DNA of 64,000 nucleotides from Telmatactis stephensoni (GCA_029948255.1 JALIZF010001919.1:1478017-1542016), one strand, 5' to 3'. Positions 23,713 to 35,841 are shown, counted from the first letter of the stretch. Numbers and translations: made by a program. The notes: generated by a model not told the origin, from the letters alone.

Positions 23713-24097
23713 AAGAAATGTATGGAAACAACATATTTTGATTGTTTTACTCTCGTTTCAACAGACCACTTGGATGCATTGAACATCCGAAGTTGACCTA
23801 TATTGTATAAATATGCATCAAAGGAGATGTGTTATATAAATTAAAATAAACTGGAAATCTCAGGAGTGATGAACCGATGAAAATTAAAATAATTGGGTAA
23901 TTTTTTTTACCTGTATATCTCTTATTGCGCAAAGACATCTCACTCTTACGGACACCAAATGACGGTCCCGAGGATGTCCGCTATAATGAGAGTTGACAGT
24001 AGACCCGGCTTATTTGTTGAAGCACGGTTTGTCTAAATTGGCAACCTTAATTCTGCTTGATGTGAGCATGTAATGCCTCTCTCTCACACACACACAC

Positions 24098-24263
24098 CAG
24101 GGGCATATCCAGAATATTTCAAAGGGGGGGTCACACTTTCCATTTTCCACCAAAGGGGGGTCACACTTCCAATCTCTCAATCTTTCTCCAGTCAGATTCT
24201 TTTATTTCTATCATCTTTTTGTTTTCAAAGGGGGGTCATGGGCACCCCCTGGATACGCCCCTG
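24098..24263. mobile_element. 166-bp hAT-like MITE
   Basis: It starts CAGGGGCATATCCAGA and ends CTGGATACGCCCCTG, inserted in a CA repeat so that ACACAC flanks both sides. Interior units of AAAGGGGGGTCACACTTCCA are repeated. Same family as 2602-2810 and 37736-37898. Confidence 0.75.
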
Positions 24264-24437
24264 ACACACACACTAATTACTCACAACAAACACTCAACTA
24301 TTTTTGATTTTTTGCTGTGGGGTGAAAAAACCGGAAAACCCATCTAAGCAAAAGCTTTAGCAAATTCATTTGTAGGACAAACTGATCATTATTCCCTCCT
24401 CCCCTCTCCTCCCCCACCTCCTATCTCCAAAACCTGA

Positions 24438-24466
24438 AGAACATTCCAGAACTTTCCAGATGTTCA
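24438..24466 (+). promoter_or_regulatory. Heat-shock element array (five to six pentamers)
   Basis: Alternating 5-bp units AGAAC, ATTCC, AGAAC, TTTCC, AGATG, TTC match the HSF consensus nGAAn/nTTCn. The array is about 205 bp upstream of the HSP70 start codon and about 100 bp from the TATA box, the expected position for heat induction. Confidence 0.85.
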
Positions 24467-24512
24467 TTATGATGCTAAAAATATAACAAACTCGTGCTCA
24501 GGCCCTCACGCC

Positions 24513-24527
24513 AGAAGGTTCTAGAGA
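24513..24527 (+). promoter_or_regulatory. Second heat-shock element
   Basis: AGAAG GTTCT AGAGA gives three pentamers (nGAAn nTTCn nGAGn), 15 bp upstream of the TATA box. Confidence 0.7.
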
Positions 24528-24541
24528 GTCTGCGCATGCCT

Positions 24542-24547
24542 TATATA
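24542..24547 (+). promoter_or_regulatory. TATA box of HSP70 gene
   Basis: TATATA, about 100 bp upstream of the start codon and just downstream of the two heat-shock elements. Confidence 0.7.
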
Positions 24548-24647
24548 GTTCGCTTGCGTAACACGTATTTTAGTTGCACACTGCTTACCGGCCGGGAAAG
24601 ATTTGCTTTCGTACTCTTGTCATTTCCTCGTTTTTTTCCTTATCAAA

Positions 24648-27200
24648 ATGGCCAAAGCTCCAGCGATCGGTATTGATCTTGGTACTACTTACTCATGTGT
24701 CGGTGTTTTTCAACACGGCAAAGTCGAAATCATTGCAAACGACCAGGGAAACCGAACTACGCCAAGTTATGTCGCCTTCACCGACAGTGAACGTTTGGTG
24801 GGCGATGCAGCCAAGAATCAAGTCGCTATGAACCCAACAAACACAATTTTTGGTGAGTTTCTGAAGATTAATTGAAAATGCTAGAGTTAAGCTCCCATTT
24901 GGTTTCTAAAAAAAAATATTCGATCCATTTACAAAAACAGTCTTTCGCTTTCGCTTTCGCAGATGCTAAAACGATTGATTGGGCGTAAATATGATGATCC
25001 ATCCGTTACTGAAGACATGAAGCATTGGCCATTCCAGGTAAAATCGAACGTTTGTCCTTTCCACTCTTGTACTTTCTCTTACTAGCACAAAATTTCAAGA
25101 TATTATCTATTAGGTTGATTTAAATCGTAAACCTTATACGAGTATTGCGAAATTCCAATCCTCGGCCATGTGCTCGATGCTTACGTCATGTACTTTGTAT
25201 TTCAAGATAAATGCAGTTGGGGGCCGACCAAAAATCGAAGTTGATTATAAAGGAGAAAAAAAGACTTTCTTTGCTGAAGAAGTAAGTAGATCACATTGAT
25301 GTTTGCCAATAGTTAATGCATTTGTCACAAATTTTTCTTTGATAGGGCAAGTGTGAGTTTCTGATATTATGACTGCATTTTTGATTTTCTTCGAATTGTT
25401 TTTGCTTAACTTATGTATAAATTTGTTAATAGATTTCTTTCTTTTTTAAAGATTTCTTCAATGGTTTTGAATAAGATGAAGGAAACTGCTGAAGCTTATC
25501 TCGGCAAAAAGCTTACAGATGCCGTTGTGACTGTACCAGCCTACTTCAATGATTCCCAGCGCCAAGCCACCAAAGATGCTGGTTAGTACCACCTTAGAAT
25601 TTCATGCCTCCTTCTGCTTTGTTTGTTTGTTTTTGAGGGGGGGGGGGTGTTTGTGTTGCTTTGATCCCTTTTTCCAAATCTTTTTCCATTGTTCAGTATG
25701 ATTGACAGGCTTTGTACTCTATCTTATGCAGGTGTAATCTCTGGTATCAATGTGTTGCGTATCATCAACGAACCAACAGCTGCAGCCATTGCATACGGTT
25801 TGGATAAGAAAGTAGGTGCGGAACAAAACGTGCTGATCTTTGATCTTGGTGGTGGAACCTTTGATGTGTCCATTCTTTCTATCGAAGAGGGAATCTTTGA
25901 GGTCAAGTCCACTGCTGGTGACACTCATTTGGGTGGTGAGGACTTCGACAATGAAATGGTCGAGCATTTTTCTAAAGAGTTTAAGAGAAAGTACAAGAAG
26001 GACCTCACTTCCAATAAACGTGCCTTGAGACGTCTGAGGACTGCTTGTGAACGTGCCAAGAGGACCCTGTCATCAAGCACACAAGCAAGCATTGAAATCG
26101 ATTCTCTGTTTGAAGGCATTGATTTTTACACATCTATTACTAAAGCCAGGTTTGAAGAACTCAATGCCAAAAGGTTCAGAGATACCAAAGATCCCGTGGA
26201 AAAAGCCCTCAAAGATGCAAAGTTGGGGAAAAACGAGATACATGAAATTGTGTTGGTTGGTGGATCCACCAGAATTCCAAAGATCCAGCAAATACTGAAA
26301 GATTTCTTCAATGGCAAAGAATTGAACAAATCCATCAACCCTGATGAAGCTGTGGCATATGGTGCTGCTGTACAAGCTGCCATTCTTCATGGAGACAAGC
26401 ATGAAACAGTCCAAGACCTGCTGCTTCTTGATGTTGCTCCCCTTTCTCTAGGTCTTGAAACTGCTGGAGGTGTAATGACAACATTGATTGCACGTAACAC
26501 CACAATTCCCACCAAGAAGCAACAGGTCTTCACTACCTATTCAGATAACCAACCTGCTGTACTCATCCAAGTTTTTGAAGGGGAGCGGGCTATGACATCT
26601 GCCAATAACCTGTTGGGCAAGTTTGAGCTGACTGGTATTCCCCCAGCCCCAAGAGGTGTTCCACAGATTGAAGTGACTTTTGACATTGATGCCAATGGTA
26701 TCTTAAATGTGAGTGCTGTAGACAAGAGTACTGGCAAGGAAAATAAGATTACTATCACCAATGACAAGGGTCGTCTGTCCAAGGAAGATATTGAACGTAT
26801 GGTACAAGAGGCAGAGAAGTACAAGGACGAAGATGAAAAACAGAGAGAGAAGATCCAGGCCAAGAACTCTCTAGAAAGCTATGCATACAACATGAAGCAG
26901 ACTGTTGAAGATGAAAAACTGAAAGACAAAATTGATGAAGCAGATAAAGCAAAGATCCTCGAGAAGTGCAAGGAAGTTATTGAGTGGTTGGACCACAACC
27001 AAACTGCAGAGAAGGACGAATTTGAGCACCAGCAAAAGGAGCTGGAAGGTATTTGCAACCCGATCATCACCAAATTGTACCAAGGTGCTGGTGGTGGAGC
27101 ACCTGGTGGATTCCCAGGTGCTGGTTCTGGTGCTGCTCCAGGTAGTGGCACCACAACGGATGGTGGGTCATCTGGTCCAACTATTGAAGAGGTGGATTAA
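24648..27200 (+). CDS. HSPA8-like: Cytosolic HSP70/HSC70 chaperone, five exons, with a 1-nt frameshift in exon 2
   Basis: ATP-dependent cytosolic chaperone. Exons: 24648-24852, 24963-25037, 25207-25281, 25452-25581, 25732-27200. Visible motifs are the nucleotide-binding [22 protein letters not shown] and [12 protein letters not shown] signatures, the substrate-binding domain ([10 protein letters not shown]..., [11 protein letters not shown]), a Gly-rich tail and the C-terminal EEVD that binds TPR co-chaperones. Allowing for one extra A, the product is about 650 residues, the normal HSC70 length. Exon 2 has AAAA (24968-24971) where AAA is needed before CGA; read literally, the frame stops at TAA in exon 2. 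All other exons are intact, so a homopolymer sequence error is most likely. Introns are typical of cognate HSC70, yet the promoter carries heat-shock elements. Confidence 0.95.
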
Positions 27201-27884
27201 ACACCAAGTAGTGGTCCATATGCGTTGTCACTGGACTTTAGATAAAACAAGTATTATATAAACTATAAATGAATTCTTGTGGTATATCTTTTTATTTTAA
27301 TTGAAATTTCTTTACTTGCTGGTCGGAAGGATTTGTGTTAATGAAAGAAGTTTTTTGAAATTTGTTCAAAGCATTTTTCCTTCAAGTACGATTTTGTAGT
27401 TTGAGACTAGGAAACCTTGTGAATGACCATCATGTTAATGGCTGGTGAATGATAAACCTTTCACAACTTTGTGCAACCAATTACAGTTTCATAATATTTT
27501 GCTTGCTGCATTGAAATTGGGAGAGACTACGTAGCACGCAGTTGATGTAATATATTCATAAAGATATAATGCAAAACACATAATACAATAGAACGAAAGA
27601 CAATAGAAAACAGATTTTTTGAATACATTACACCAACTGAGTGCTATGTAGGTTTTCCCCAGTGAAATTGCAGGAATACCACCACAGGAAGCCCATACAA
27701 ATACTGATGGGTTGTATGTGAAGTGACAGCAGCATGATGTCTTGGATGAACTTAGCACTAAGATCATCCTAGCAGGCAAATCATCCTACTTGCTTTGCAT
27801 TTGCTGCATTCTATTCAGGATGACGTCACATCCAAGATGGCAGCCTCCTGGCAATGGAATCTGATGACGTCATCTCATACGGCG

Positions 27885-27940
27885 CTAGGGGGGTGCCTGG
27901 TGCACTTACGGACACCCCCTGGATCCGCCCCTGCTGTTTA
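27885..27940. mobile_element. Truncated hAT-like MITE end
   Basis: CACCCCCTGGATCCGCCCCTG matches the right end of the CAGGGG MITEs at 2602 and 24098. The left end is missing. It interrupts the left inverted repeat of the 3-kb transposon. Confidence 0.5.
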
Positions 27941-28509
27941 CATGGGAATTTGTGTCTTCACTATAGTCCAGTCATCCTGTGGTTTGAAGTCAAACAAATT
28001 GCAAAAGAATTTCTGTCACCGCCAAAAGATAGTTAGTGGTCAACTTACTAACATACTAAAAGTTCCCCAAAATTCGAGTGGTGGAACATGCTCAAATAAG
28101 CGCTTTACAATTTTGAAATCGTACCACAGAGTACCCAATTATAAGAAAATGCATTTTGCTTAAAGAATTGAATAAACTTATCCCACAGTATCAGATATTC
28201 TCTTTAACTAAGGCTCAGCTTTGTATTTTATTGGTCAATGGTGATTTTGGTGGAATGTGAGGCATGATTTAATTTATTTTATTTATTGAAGTCATAAGAT
28301 CTTACCACAGGGTACCCAATTCAAAGAAAAAACTTTCACTAAAACTAGAATAAATAAACTTCTCGTAACGAGATCTACAGTTCATACTAGGCACGATTAG
28401 AATCTTATACATTATGAATAGCATTTATACATACTGCATTTAACGTTAAGTAGACTAAAAACACAATCTAATTAATTACTATGTATCATCAATCGTATGC
28501 CTATTATAC

Positions 28510-28839
28510 TCATCGCTTTCGCTCAAGTCTGGTGGGGTAATTCATACAACTTTGGACTCTACATGTACAACAGGCAGCTGTGCATTCCAGACCATGTTTT
28601 CTACATGACCACCTCTTTGAATGGCAATCAGACTTGCAGTTACATCTGATCATTTCTAACGATGTGTGAGCTGCTGGTAGGTCAGTTCTAACCGAAAGGA
28701 GCTGTCCACCTTCAGTCTTCCAACCCCAGTCTTCTGGCTGAAGCAAAGCACTGTTCCACTGCTGTACCTGGTAGTAAACTCTGAGCCTGTGATAAGCAGC
28801 AGCTGCAGATGTGCGGCGGTAGACACTCAGGTTGCACAA
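28510..28839 (-). pseudogene. Transposon ORF fragment, Cys-rich C-terminus
   Basis: About 109 codons with WNSALLQPEDWGW and a block of regularly spaced cysteines (CNCKSDC, CRKHGLEC, CCTC) that may bind metal. I have seen this Cys-rich tail in repeated invertebrate proteins. It is separated by stops and frame changes from the fragments at 29043-29777. Confidence 0.5.
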
Positions 28840-29042
28840 AGGTGGTCCCAGTTGTGATCTTCTGGCAAAATTTTGCCGGAATATCTCAATGATTCAAGAC
28901 TGTCGTCACCCTTTACACCATCTAAATCTAATTTTAAATGTATTGATCTGCAAAGTTTATCACATCACTGCAGATATAAAACAAAAATATAAATAAAATA
29001 TAATACCGTAGAGACTAACGAGGGCTTTCTCTCCCGCTATAG

Positions 29043-29777
29043 CTACAATAATATCATCTCTTGAGGCATCTGGACGATGGAAAACCTGAGCTTGCTTGCG
29101 AAAAGCTGCATCCTTAATATCTTATTGAGCATCATCCCTTTACCAATACAATAGAGGCGTGAGGTCGTATCGCATCCAAGAACTGCGTGTACAAATAGAA
29201 TGTTTGTGCAAGTCTCTGGACCAAGTGCAGATATGATAGTTTTGATGTTCCAAACTTTTCTTGTTGTGGATCGTTGTTTTGACTGAGGAATGAAGAACAG
29301 CTCATGTGCATTTATTTTTGCATGATGGCAGATTGAATGGCAGCTTGGACTATCTGTAGGTCTGCGTCTCCTGAAGAGTCCCGACAACTGCAGTAGTTTT
29401 CTCGGAGTATATTTATGAATCGTTGTTTATTAGCAGCATTCCTCAGGAACTCCTCTTTCTTTGGCGTCAGTACCATGTGACAATCGAAGTTCACAGAAAT
29501 GCCTGACCTTCTCAGATGCGCACAATCTTTTGTGGAAGGCCCTTCTTCATATCCATCAAATTGAATCATCTGCGGCATGTAGATCCTGAGCATACTCAAG
29601 CCTCCCTCGTACTATTGCGGCCCATTGGTCGTTTCTGTTACTGCACGCTTCGTTAATAAAATGTTGGAAGTCTTTGGTACGTACCGGAACGACATCATAT
29701 CCACGTTTCCAACCATCATACTTTGTGGGCTGGCTGGCTGCAAAAACAACAACAACAACAAAGAAAAACAAAAACAA
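29043..29777 (-). pseudogene. Transposon ORF fragments with GCDTTS motif
   Basis: Three frames carry collinear pieces: KYDGWKRGYDVVPV (29556-29777), NFDCHMVLTPKKEEFLRN (29312-29599) and FVHAVLGCDTTSRLYCIGKG (29043-29387). The frame switches and stops mark it as inactive. No function is assigned. Confidence 0.5.
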
Positions 29778-30934
29778 AAATCAACAGTGCTCTTTCCAAA
29801 CAAATTTTGTTATGGACCCTTGAGTAATTTTTGTTGCACTCTTTTCCAGATCTTTACAATTTCCATTTATTGGTGGTCTAATAAAATCAAGCCGGCACTT
29901 TTTGTGAACACTGGCCAACTTCTACTTTGATTTCGTTTTGATTTACTGCCATTCGCTTAATATTTGATTTATATTTCTACACCCCTTTTCGGTCATCACC
30001 ACTGTTGACTGAGTGTTATTTAATGACTCATGGCAAAAGCAACAATCCATGACGAAACATGCCTGTAATACATCTTCTTGGAGGAACATAATACCTTAGA
30101 AAGAAATTTAATATGTCGTATTTATTATCCATTCTGGTATGCACCTGCCATAATTTCGGGGAAACATAAGCGATTTCAATACAATAAAACAACCACAATT
30201 CATGAATATATATTAAAAAGATATTCTAAACCTACATTTTATCAGAATATAAGCTTGTTGTAAAGATTAAAGCTAAAAATCACAGAAATAAGCTAGATCG
30301 AATTCCAGTAAACAACATGCAGTGAACACGTAAACCTCCAGGCGTTCCTCGTAAAATACTTGCGACTCGACTTCTTCTCAATCTGTTTTATTTATTTCAA
30401 TTCATGTTATTATATTTTTATTTCGTCAAAAACATTTAATTACGTCCTCTGAAGACTCCTAAAACACAAAACATTATTGATATTGCGATATATTACTCGT
30501 TGTTTATTTTCTTAGAATTGGGTACCCTGTGGTACGATTTCGAAATCGTAAAGCGCTTATTTGAGCATGTTCCACCACTCGAATTTTGGGGAACTTTTAG
30601 TATGTTAGTAAGTTGACCACTAACTATCTTTTGGCGGTGACAGAAATTCTTTTGCAATTTGTTTGACTTCGACCATATAAATTTCACAGAATGACTGGAC
30701 TACTATGATGATCCAGAATGCAGTTAATGTATAGTGGGTAGGATGATTTGCCTGCTAGGATTATTCTAGTGTCATGTAAACTCCCTCTTAAGGTAAATCC
30801 TACCCATAAAAATCGCTTAAAATTTGCTATTTTGTAGGTTTTGAGATACTTTTATCTCGTAAATAACAAAAGATTAGGGGGTCACCATGTTCGTGTAATA
30901 AAGAAATATTCGGCTTGATATGAAAGGGTGTTCT

Positions 30935-31080
30935 AGCCGGCAGGGCTGTCAACTCTCCCGGATAAGCCGGGAGTCTCAAGATTTTGGAACGTATCCTCCC
31001 GGTCTCAAGAGGCTCAAATCTGCCGGATAATCGCTCGAATCCTAAAATCGCGGCCATTTTAACTGAAATATCGTCTTCTT
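30935..31080. mobile_element. MITE end fragment (CAGGGCTGTCAACTC)
   Basis: GCAGGGCTGTCAACTCTCCCGG followed by a CCGGGAGTCTC repeat looks like the terminus of a CAGGG-type MITE. The partner end is not visible, so this is a truncated copy. Confidence 0.4.
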
Positions 31081-31186
31081 TCTTGAAACATCGTCTCCCC
31101 CCTCCCACTGAGGTATGAAAATCGACCCTGGAGATAGCACAATGTAGCCTCGAGTACCTTTTGTCCCACTTTGAGTCTCCTTTCTT

Positions 31187-31265
31187 CCTTCCCCCCCCCC
31201 CGGCCCCTCCGCCGGCCCCCTTCCCCCCCCCCTTCCCTTCCCCCCCTTCCCTTCCCCCCCCCCCG
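31187..31265. repeat. C-rich low-complexity tract
   Basis: Near-continuous runs of C with TTCC interruptions. The Gly/Arg-rich frames on the opposite strand are artefacts of it. Confidence 0.85.
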
Positions 31266-31454
31266 CAGTAGAAACATGTAAAATAGTAAAATATATCGCA
31301 AGAGATGATGCCCGCCTAAATGTTCGATTTTTAACATATACGTAAAAAAGCGTATTTTTTTCCAAGTTCCCCATAACTTTTTTTTAATTCTCAAACATGT
31401 TGTGTGAATTATTACAAGAAAGCAAGTTTTGAAATAAAAACTTTGTCCGTGCTC

Positions 31455-31866
31455 GGAGACTTAGATTCTTCCTCAGCCTCTGCTCGGTCGTTGCACTCTG
31501 TCGCATTGCAATTGGGACTGTTTACACTAGAATGGTAGCGAAATTTGGTTGGTCGATTCAATCAGAATTGTAAGCAGTGTTCCGGTTTGTCAAGGTTGAG
31601 AATTGTAAAATCCTAGCTTGGAAATACCCAAGCTCTAATAAAGCAATCATTACAAGTAAATAAATGTAACTGGGACAAAGTACGGAAGTGGTGTAGTGCC
31701 ATTCATTTTCATATTTAATTGTCAGAATTCGTTTGCAAAGCATGATGATTTCAGAAATCTTGGACCCAAGATGCTTTGCAAGGATTCTAGTGTAACAATC
31801 TCAATGCGCAATGCGACACTGTGCAACGACCGAGCAGCGACTGAGGAAGAGTCTATCGGAGACTTC
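31455..31866. mobile_element. Imperfect inverted repeat of about 80-bp arms
   Basis: The arms at 31455-31533 and 31783-31866 share TTCCTCAG, CTGCTCGGTCGTTGCAC, TGTCGCATTG and TTACACTAGAAT in opposite orientation. It ends about 200 bp before the coding start of the Ser/Arg-rich gene. Family unknown. Confidence 0.5.
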
Positions 31867-32092
31867 GCAACACAGGAAACCCGAGAGACAACTTTTTCCC
31901 CAAAACCGCGAGTGAAGGTCCGTATAGATGCTCCACATTCCTAGCATATTCAAAAAAGTATTAACCAATCAATGCCTTGTAGAAATAAGATATACCAAGA
32001 GTTCATTTTGGTGTTGTTTACCGTTTCATTTACTCAGCGTGCCAGATGTAAGATTCATTGAGGCTATTGATTACTCCCTTGAGGAGAGAGAA

Positions 32093-35000
32093 ATGGTTCA
32101 CGAAGAAGACAGCTTTGATACCTCAAACTCCCCGCGTAGACGTGTAAGCTCTTCCAGCTCCACGATGAGTGCAACACAAGAAGATGTTCTCATGGATTTG
32201 GAAACAAAACGTTTTGAGACGCGTCCCCTTCCCCAGAGAAGAGTCAGCTGCATAAGTAGCTTTGGGCGCAAACCAAGTCTTGAAGGCATGGCTCCAGCTG
32301 TGCGCAGAGAAAGTTTTGGGGGACGGAGGTTCTCCGCGGATATGTCAAGAGCCGGACTTTCATCGGCGTTCAAGCGTGATAGAGCATGGAATAAACTGTT
32401 TTTTGAAATGGATGCGGGAACAAGAAAAGTTGGTGAAGATACTGGGATTCTTGTACATGACTTGGTGAGTACGTTAGTATGACAGCGAAGGTATGGTAAC
32501 AATGCACTCAAACTTGTAGATGAAAAACACACGCTTCAGACGAAAACATACCACTCGTAAAGAGCTTAAAATACATGTAGCGTGTAAGAGAGCCATTGCG
32601 CTAGTTTGAGACGATCTATCGAGGAGTTCTTAATGAACGGAAATGCAATAATTCCTGATATTGACCTATGGGCCATATTGAAGTATACGGTTTACATTTT
32701 CTTGATTCAGTGCACATGACGAAGTAATTTACCTTTTTTGGTCTGTTTTCCTTCTTTTCGTCTAGAAAGAAATAATTTCGTCTAAATAGAAAACTACTTA
32801 AATTATTATACACATTTTATCGTGTTGTATTTTTCTGATCTGTGTATGATTGGCCGTTGTACAAAAAAATCTAGATCAGTATAGTCAAATCGTATGAACG
32901 ATTAAGTCGTCTCACAGCTATTCGTTAAGAATAAGAATAAGAATAAGAATAAGAATAAGAATAAGAATAAGAATAAGAATAAGAATAAGAATAAGAATAA
33001 GAATAAGAATAAGAATAAGAATAAGAATAAGAATAAGAATAAGAATAAGAATAAGAATAAGAATAAGAATAAGAATAAGAATAAGAATAAGAATAAGAAT
33101 AAGAATAAGAATAAGAATAAGAATAAGAATAAGAATAAGAATAAGAATAAGAATAAGAATAAGAATAAGAATAAGAATAAGAATAAGAATAAGAATAAGA
33201 ATAAGAATAAGAATAAGAATAAGAATAAGAATAAGAATAAGAATAAGAATAAGAATAAGAATAAGAATAAGAAATAAGAATAACTTTATTAACGTCTCAA
33301 ATCTTAAAGCCGGAACCCTACTAATAATCTAGTAGTCTAAATTGAAGAAGTGTTTTTGACGATTTGTACGTCCAGACGTAAAAGTCAACCTCATGACAGC
33401 GTCTCAACAGATGATCAAATAGATGGACAAAATCAGACGACTCAAGTTTGGTATCTCAAACTGTTGCGTCCGTCCCGTTTTCGATATTTCGATTTTCTGT
33501 CTTCTGTCTTATAGTGTTAAAACGGATTTGATGGTGCGTTACGGAGGTTGAATATTGCGCAGTTTATATTTTAGATTCCATTTATGTTACAAAAGATGAA
33601 CGCAAATCATGCATCTCTTATCACATGCAGTGCAGTGTAGATCTCGACTTGCATCAAACGTTTTAGAACCAAAATAGAACCATGTAACCAAAATACATGT
33701 ACTGAGTTCTTTAAATAACCATCATATAACGCGCGCTCTCATTGGCCGAAGGACTGCGTATACTGCGAAATATGCACAAAGCACACGCGCGCACTTTTCG
33801 AATTTTTTTGGTCAGTGTAGAGAAATACTGAATTTGCTTGAAAACAATGTTGTATTTTATAAAAACAAATAAAAAACTTGCCCGCTGTGCTGTGTGCAGA
33901 TTTAGAGCACTTGAGGATTGATCAGAACATTCGAAATAAATCTGCACACAGCACGCGCTCATGAACTGAGACAAATGAAGAGAAATTAGAGACGTCCCTT
34001 CTTGAAATCCTGCCACACTGTCTCACTCATTAACTGTTTAATAAGGATTTTATGCCAGTTTTTCTAAATCAAATTATATATAATAAAGAAATGTTATTTT
34101 AAATTTAAAAAAGTACACGTGATACTTTAAAATATATCGTAACTCAAGGTCGTACAGCTTGGCTATTCACCGAGGATTTTATCCCGAATGTCTTACCTTC
34201 TTTTAATTCTTTGATTAAAAACAAAAGGTTTAAACAAAGAGTAAACAAAAGAAAGCTAAGAGAGAGGTTCGGGATGAAATCGCATGCGCACTGAAAACGA
34301 TTCTTAAACTCTAAACTGGCTTATAACTGTTGCTGCTTCCAGTAACTTTAGCTTCGTTTAAGCGCACACGTGTTCAGACCTGTTCAGAGAAAAAGATTGA
34401 TTGGTAGCTAGATGATGCACCAAATCTCGACTCTCCTGTTCATATGATCTCGAGTCAAAGATGTATATGTCTAGACTTATAGATGGTCAAAAGAAACATA
34501 CCAACCCTCTTCCTAATAATAAGGTCAAAGAATTTCTAGGTTCTGGAAATTAAAAGGTTTTGATTTCCACGCCCTAATTGGCATCACCGTAACCACCTGA
34601 GATTAATTATCAGTTTTTAATGGGCAGATTCATTAACACATTAAAATCTTGGGCAATGGCCTTTACTGCACTCCGGTGAGCCAATAATTAGTTTCAAATG
34701 CAAGCATACAATTACGATGTTTTAATTTACACTAGATATTTTTGTCATCTTGCAATGACGATTACGATGCTACAGTCAAAGGGGCCGTCAACATCGATGA
34801 TGGTTGACATTCCTTAAGTAGAATAAGATATTTAAAGGCGACAGGGTCTGACTACTTAGTCCATTTTAATATGATTTGCAGGCAATCAGACGTGCGTAAT
34901 AAGATTTTATCAGGATTATGGTTCTCTATTAGTAGACTTATTTGGACCTGAAATGGCCTCTGGTGTAGATATCCATTGCCCATGACGAATCTGTTGCAGT

Positions 35001-35349
35001 TACCGTAACTTTGAGCCAAAGATCACGGAGAGTTAAGATTGAAAAAAAGGGACTGTATGTCACTCAATTTATGATTAGGGAATTCTCCTTTAAAAAACTG
35101 GTTATGAAAATCATGATCGCTGGTATTGCTTGCCCGTCTTTATCCCCACCACTTCCCCCTGTGTTACTTTAGTTATGACAGCATTCTTCTTTTGGTGTTT
35201 AATTCCAGGGAGTTGTTCAGACACTCAACCTTTCAGTCAGCAGAAGAATCGATAATCTTCTTTTTGGTGCAGAAGAGCTGAGAAACAAATACCGCCATAT
35301 ATTTACGCAGCAGCAAAACAGTGCTTTTATAACAAGCCGAAGCAAGTAA
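32093..35349 (+). CDS. Unassigned Ser/Arg-rich phosphomotif protein, copy A (two exons)
   Basis: Exons 32093-32464 and 35209-35349 encode 170 residues (GTGAGT donor, CCAG acceptor, phase 0). I recognise no family. The N-terminal half is Ser/Arg-rich and has three basophilic-kinase-type sites: RRRVSSSSS, QRRVSCISS and RRESFGG. The second exon encodes a likely helical tail with RRIDNLLFGAEELRNKY. No signal peptide or membrane segment is seen, so a cytosolic or nuclear phosphoprotein is an inference. Sequence upstream of the ATG, including an acceptor-like site, is shared with copy B, so a non-coding first exon is probable. The intron holds a GAATAA satellite. Confidence 0.8.
32933..33288. repeat. 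(GAATAA)n hexanucleotide satellite, about 59 units
   Basis: Roughly 355 bp of uninterrupted GAATAA units, ending in GAAATAAGAATAACTTTATT. It lies in the intron of the Ser/Arg-rich gene copy A. Its purity suggests recent expansion and probable length polymorphism. Confidence 0.95.
33882..33961. repeat. Short inverted repeat
   Basis: GCTGTGTGCAGATTTA and its complement TAAATCTGCACACAGC are separated by about 32 bp, giving a hairpin of about 22 paired bases in the intron of copy A. Confidence 0.6.
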
Positions 35350-35548
35350 GGCGCGTGATCGGCCGGCTCAAGCGACATTTGAAGAAAAGTGAATCTTCAT
35401 GCAGGGCGCAAAAACATGCTTGATGAGAAAAATAGACGCCCTATAATGCAAGTGAAATAAATTTTAGCACTAGCTTAGAAAGAACTGATTTTCTTGAGCT
35501 GTAAAGTAAACTAATACAGTATATGCTGAATCCGTAAAACTGTTAGTA

Positions 35549-35841
35549 AGAGTGATTGCAAAAAAACTGTGAAATAAAAATTGAATATTAGTGTGTAATA
35601 GTTTAATAGACACACACACAAAAAAAAAAACAATGGAAATAAGGTCTGCTAGTGTCTGTTAGTCTACTAACTAGAATGATTTTCATTTGACCGTGAAAGA
35701 AAATGACTATATAGATTTTGTACTAGGTGATAAAGAACAAAAGAAAACAATAGGTTAGAGTCTACTGCCAACTATTAGTTCGACTAATCTTTCACGGTCA
35801 AATGAAAATCACTCTATTGCACTGTTTTTTGCAATCACTCT
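35549..35841. mobile_element. Foldback MITE with two nested inverted repeats
   Basis: The outer pair AGAGTGATTGCAAAAAA (35549-35570 / 35821-35841) and inner pair TAGAATGATTTTCATTTGAC (35672-35699 / 35789-35816) are both inverted. About 293 bp in total, 200 bp after the stop of copy A. Confidence 0.65.

Larger units (their letters stand above)
27756..30772 (-). mobile_element. Decayed 3-kb DNA transposon with long terminal inverted repeats
   Basis: The left end (27756-28142) and right end (30510-30772) are inverted copies: both contain AATCATCCTA-type ends, CCTAGCAGGCAAATCATCC, and a block from TCGAAGTCAAACAAATTGC to the TACCCAATT motif. The left copy is interrupted by unrelated sequence including a hAT-like end. 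Minus-strand coding remnants lie inside: a Cys-rich block (RCNCKSDC...CRKHGLEC) at about 28510-28839 and a VHAVLGCDTTSRLY motif at about 29043-29387. GCDTTS-type proteins are repeated widely in invertebrate genomes; I do not know the superfamily for certain. Confidence 0.75.

Noticed and set aside
25719..27154. Long antisense frames opposite HSP70 exon 5
   Set aside because: Shadows of strongly biased coding sequence on the plus strand.
31042..31394. Gly/Arg-rich minus-strand frames
   Set aside because: They translate the C-rich low-complexity tract.
32933..33288. CRISPR-like array
   Set aside because: A contiguous hexanucleotide repeat without spacers, in a eukaryotic intron.
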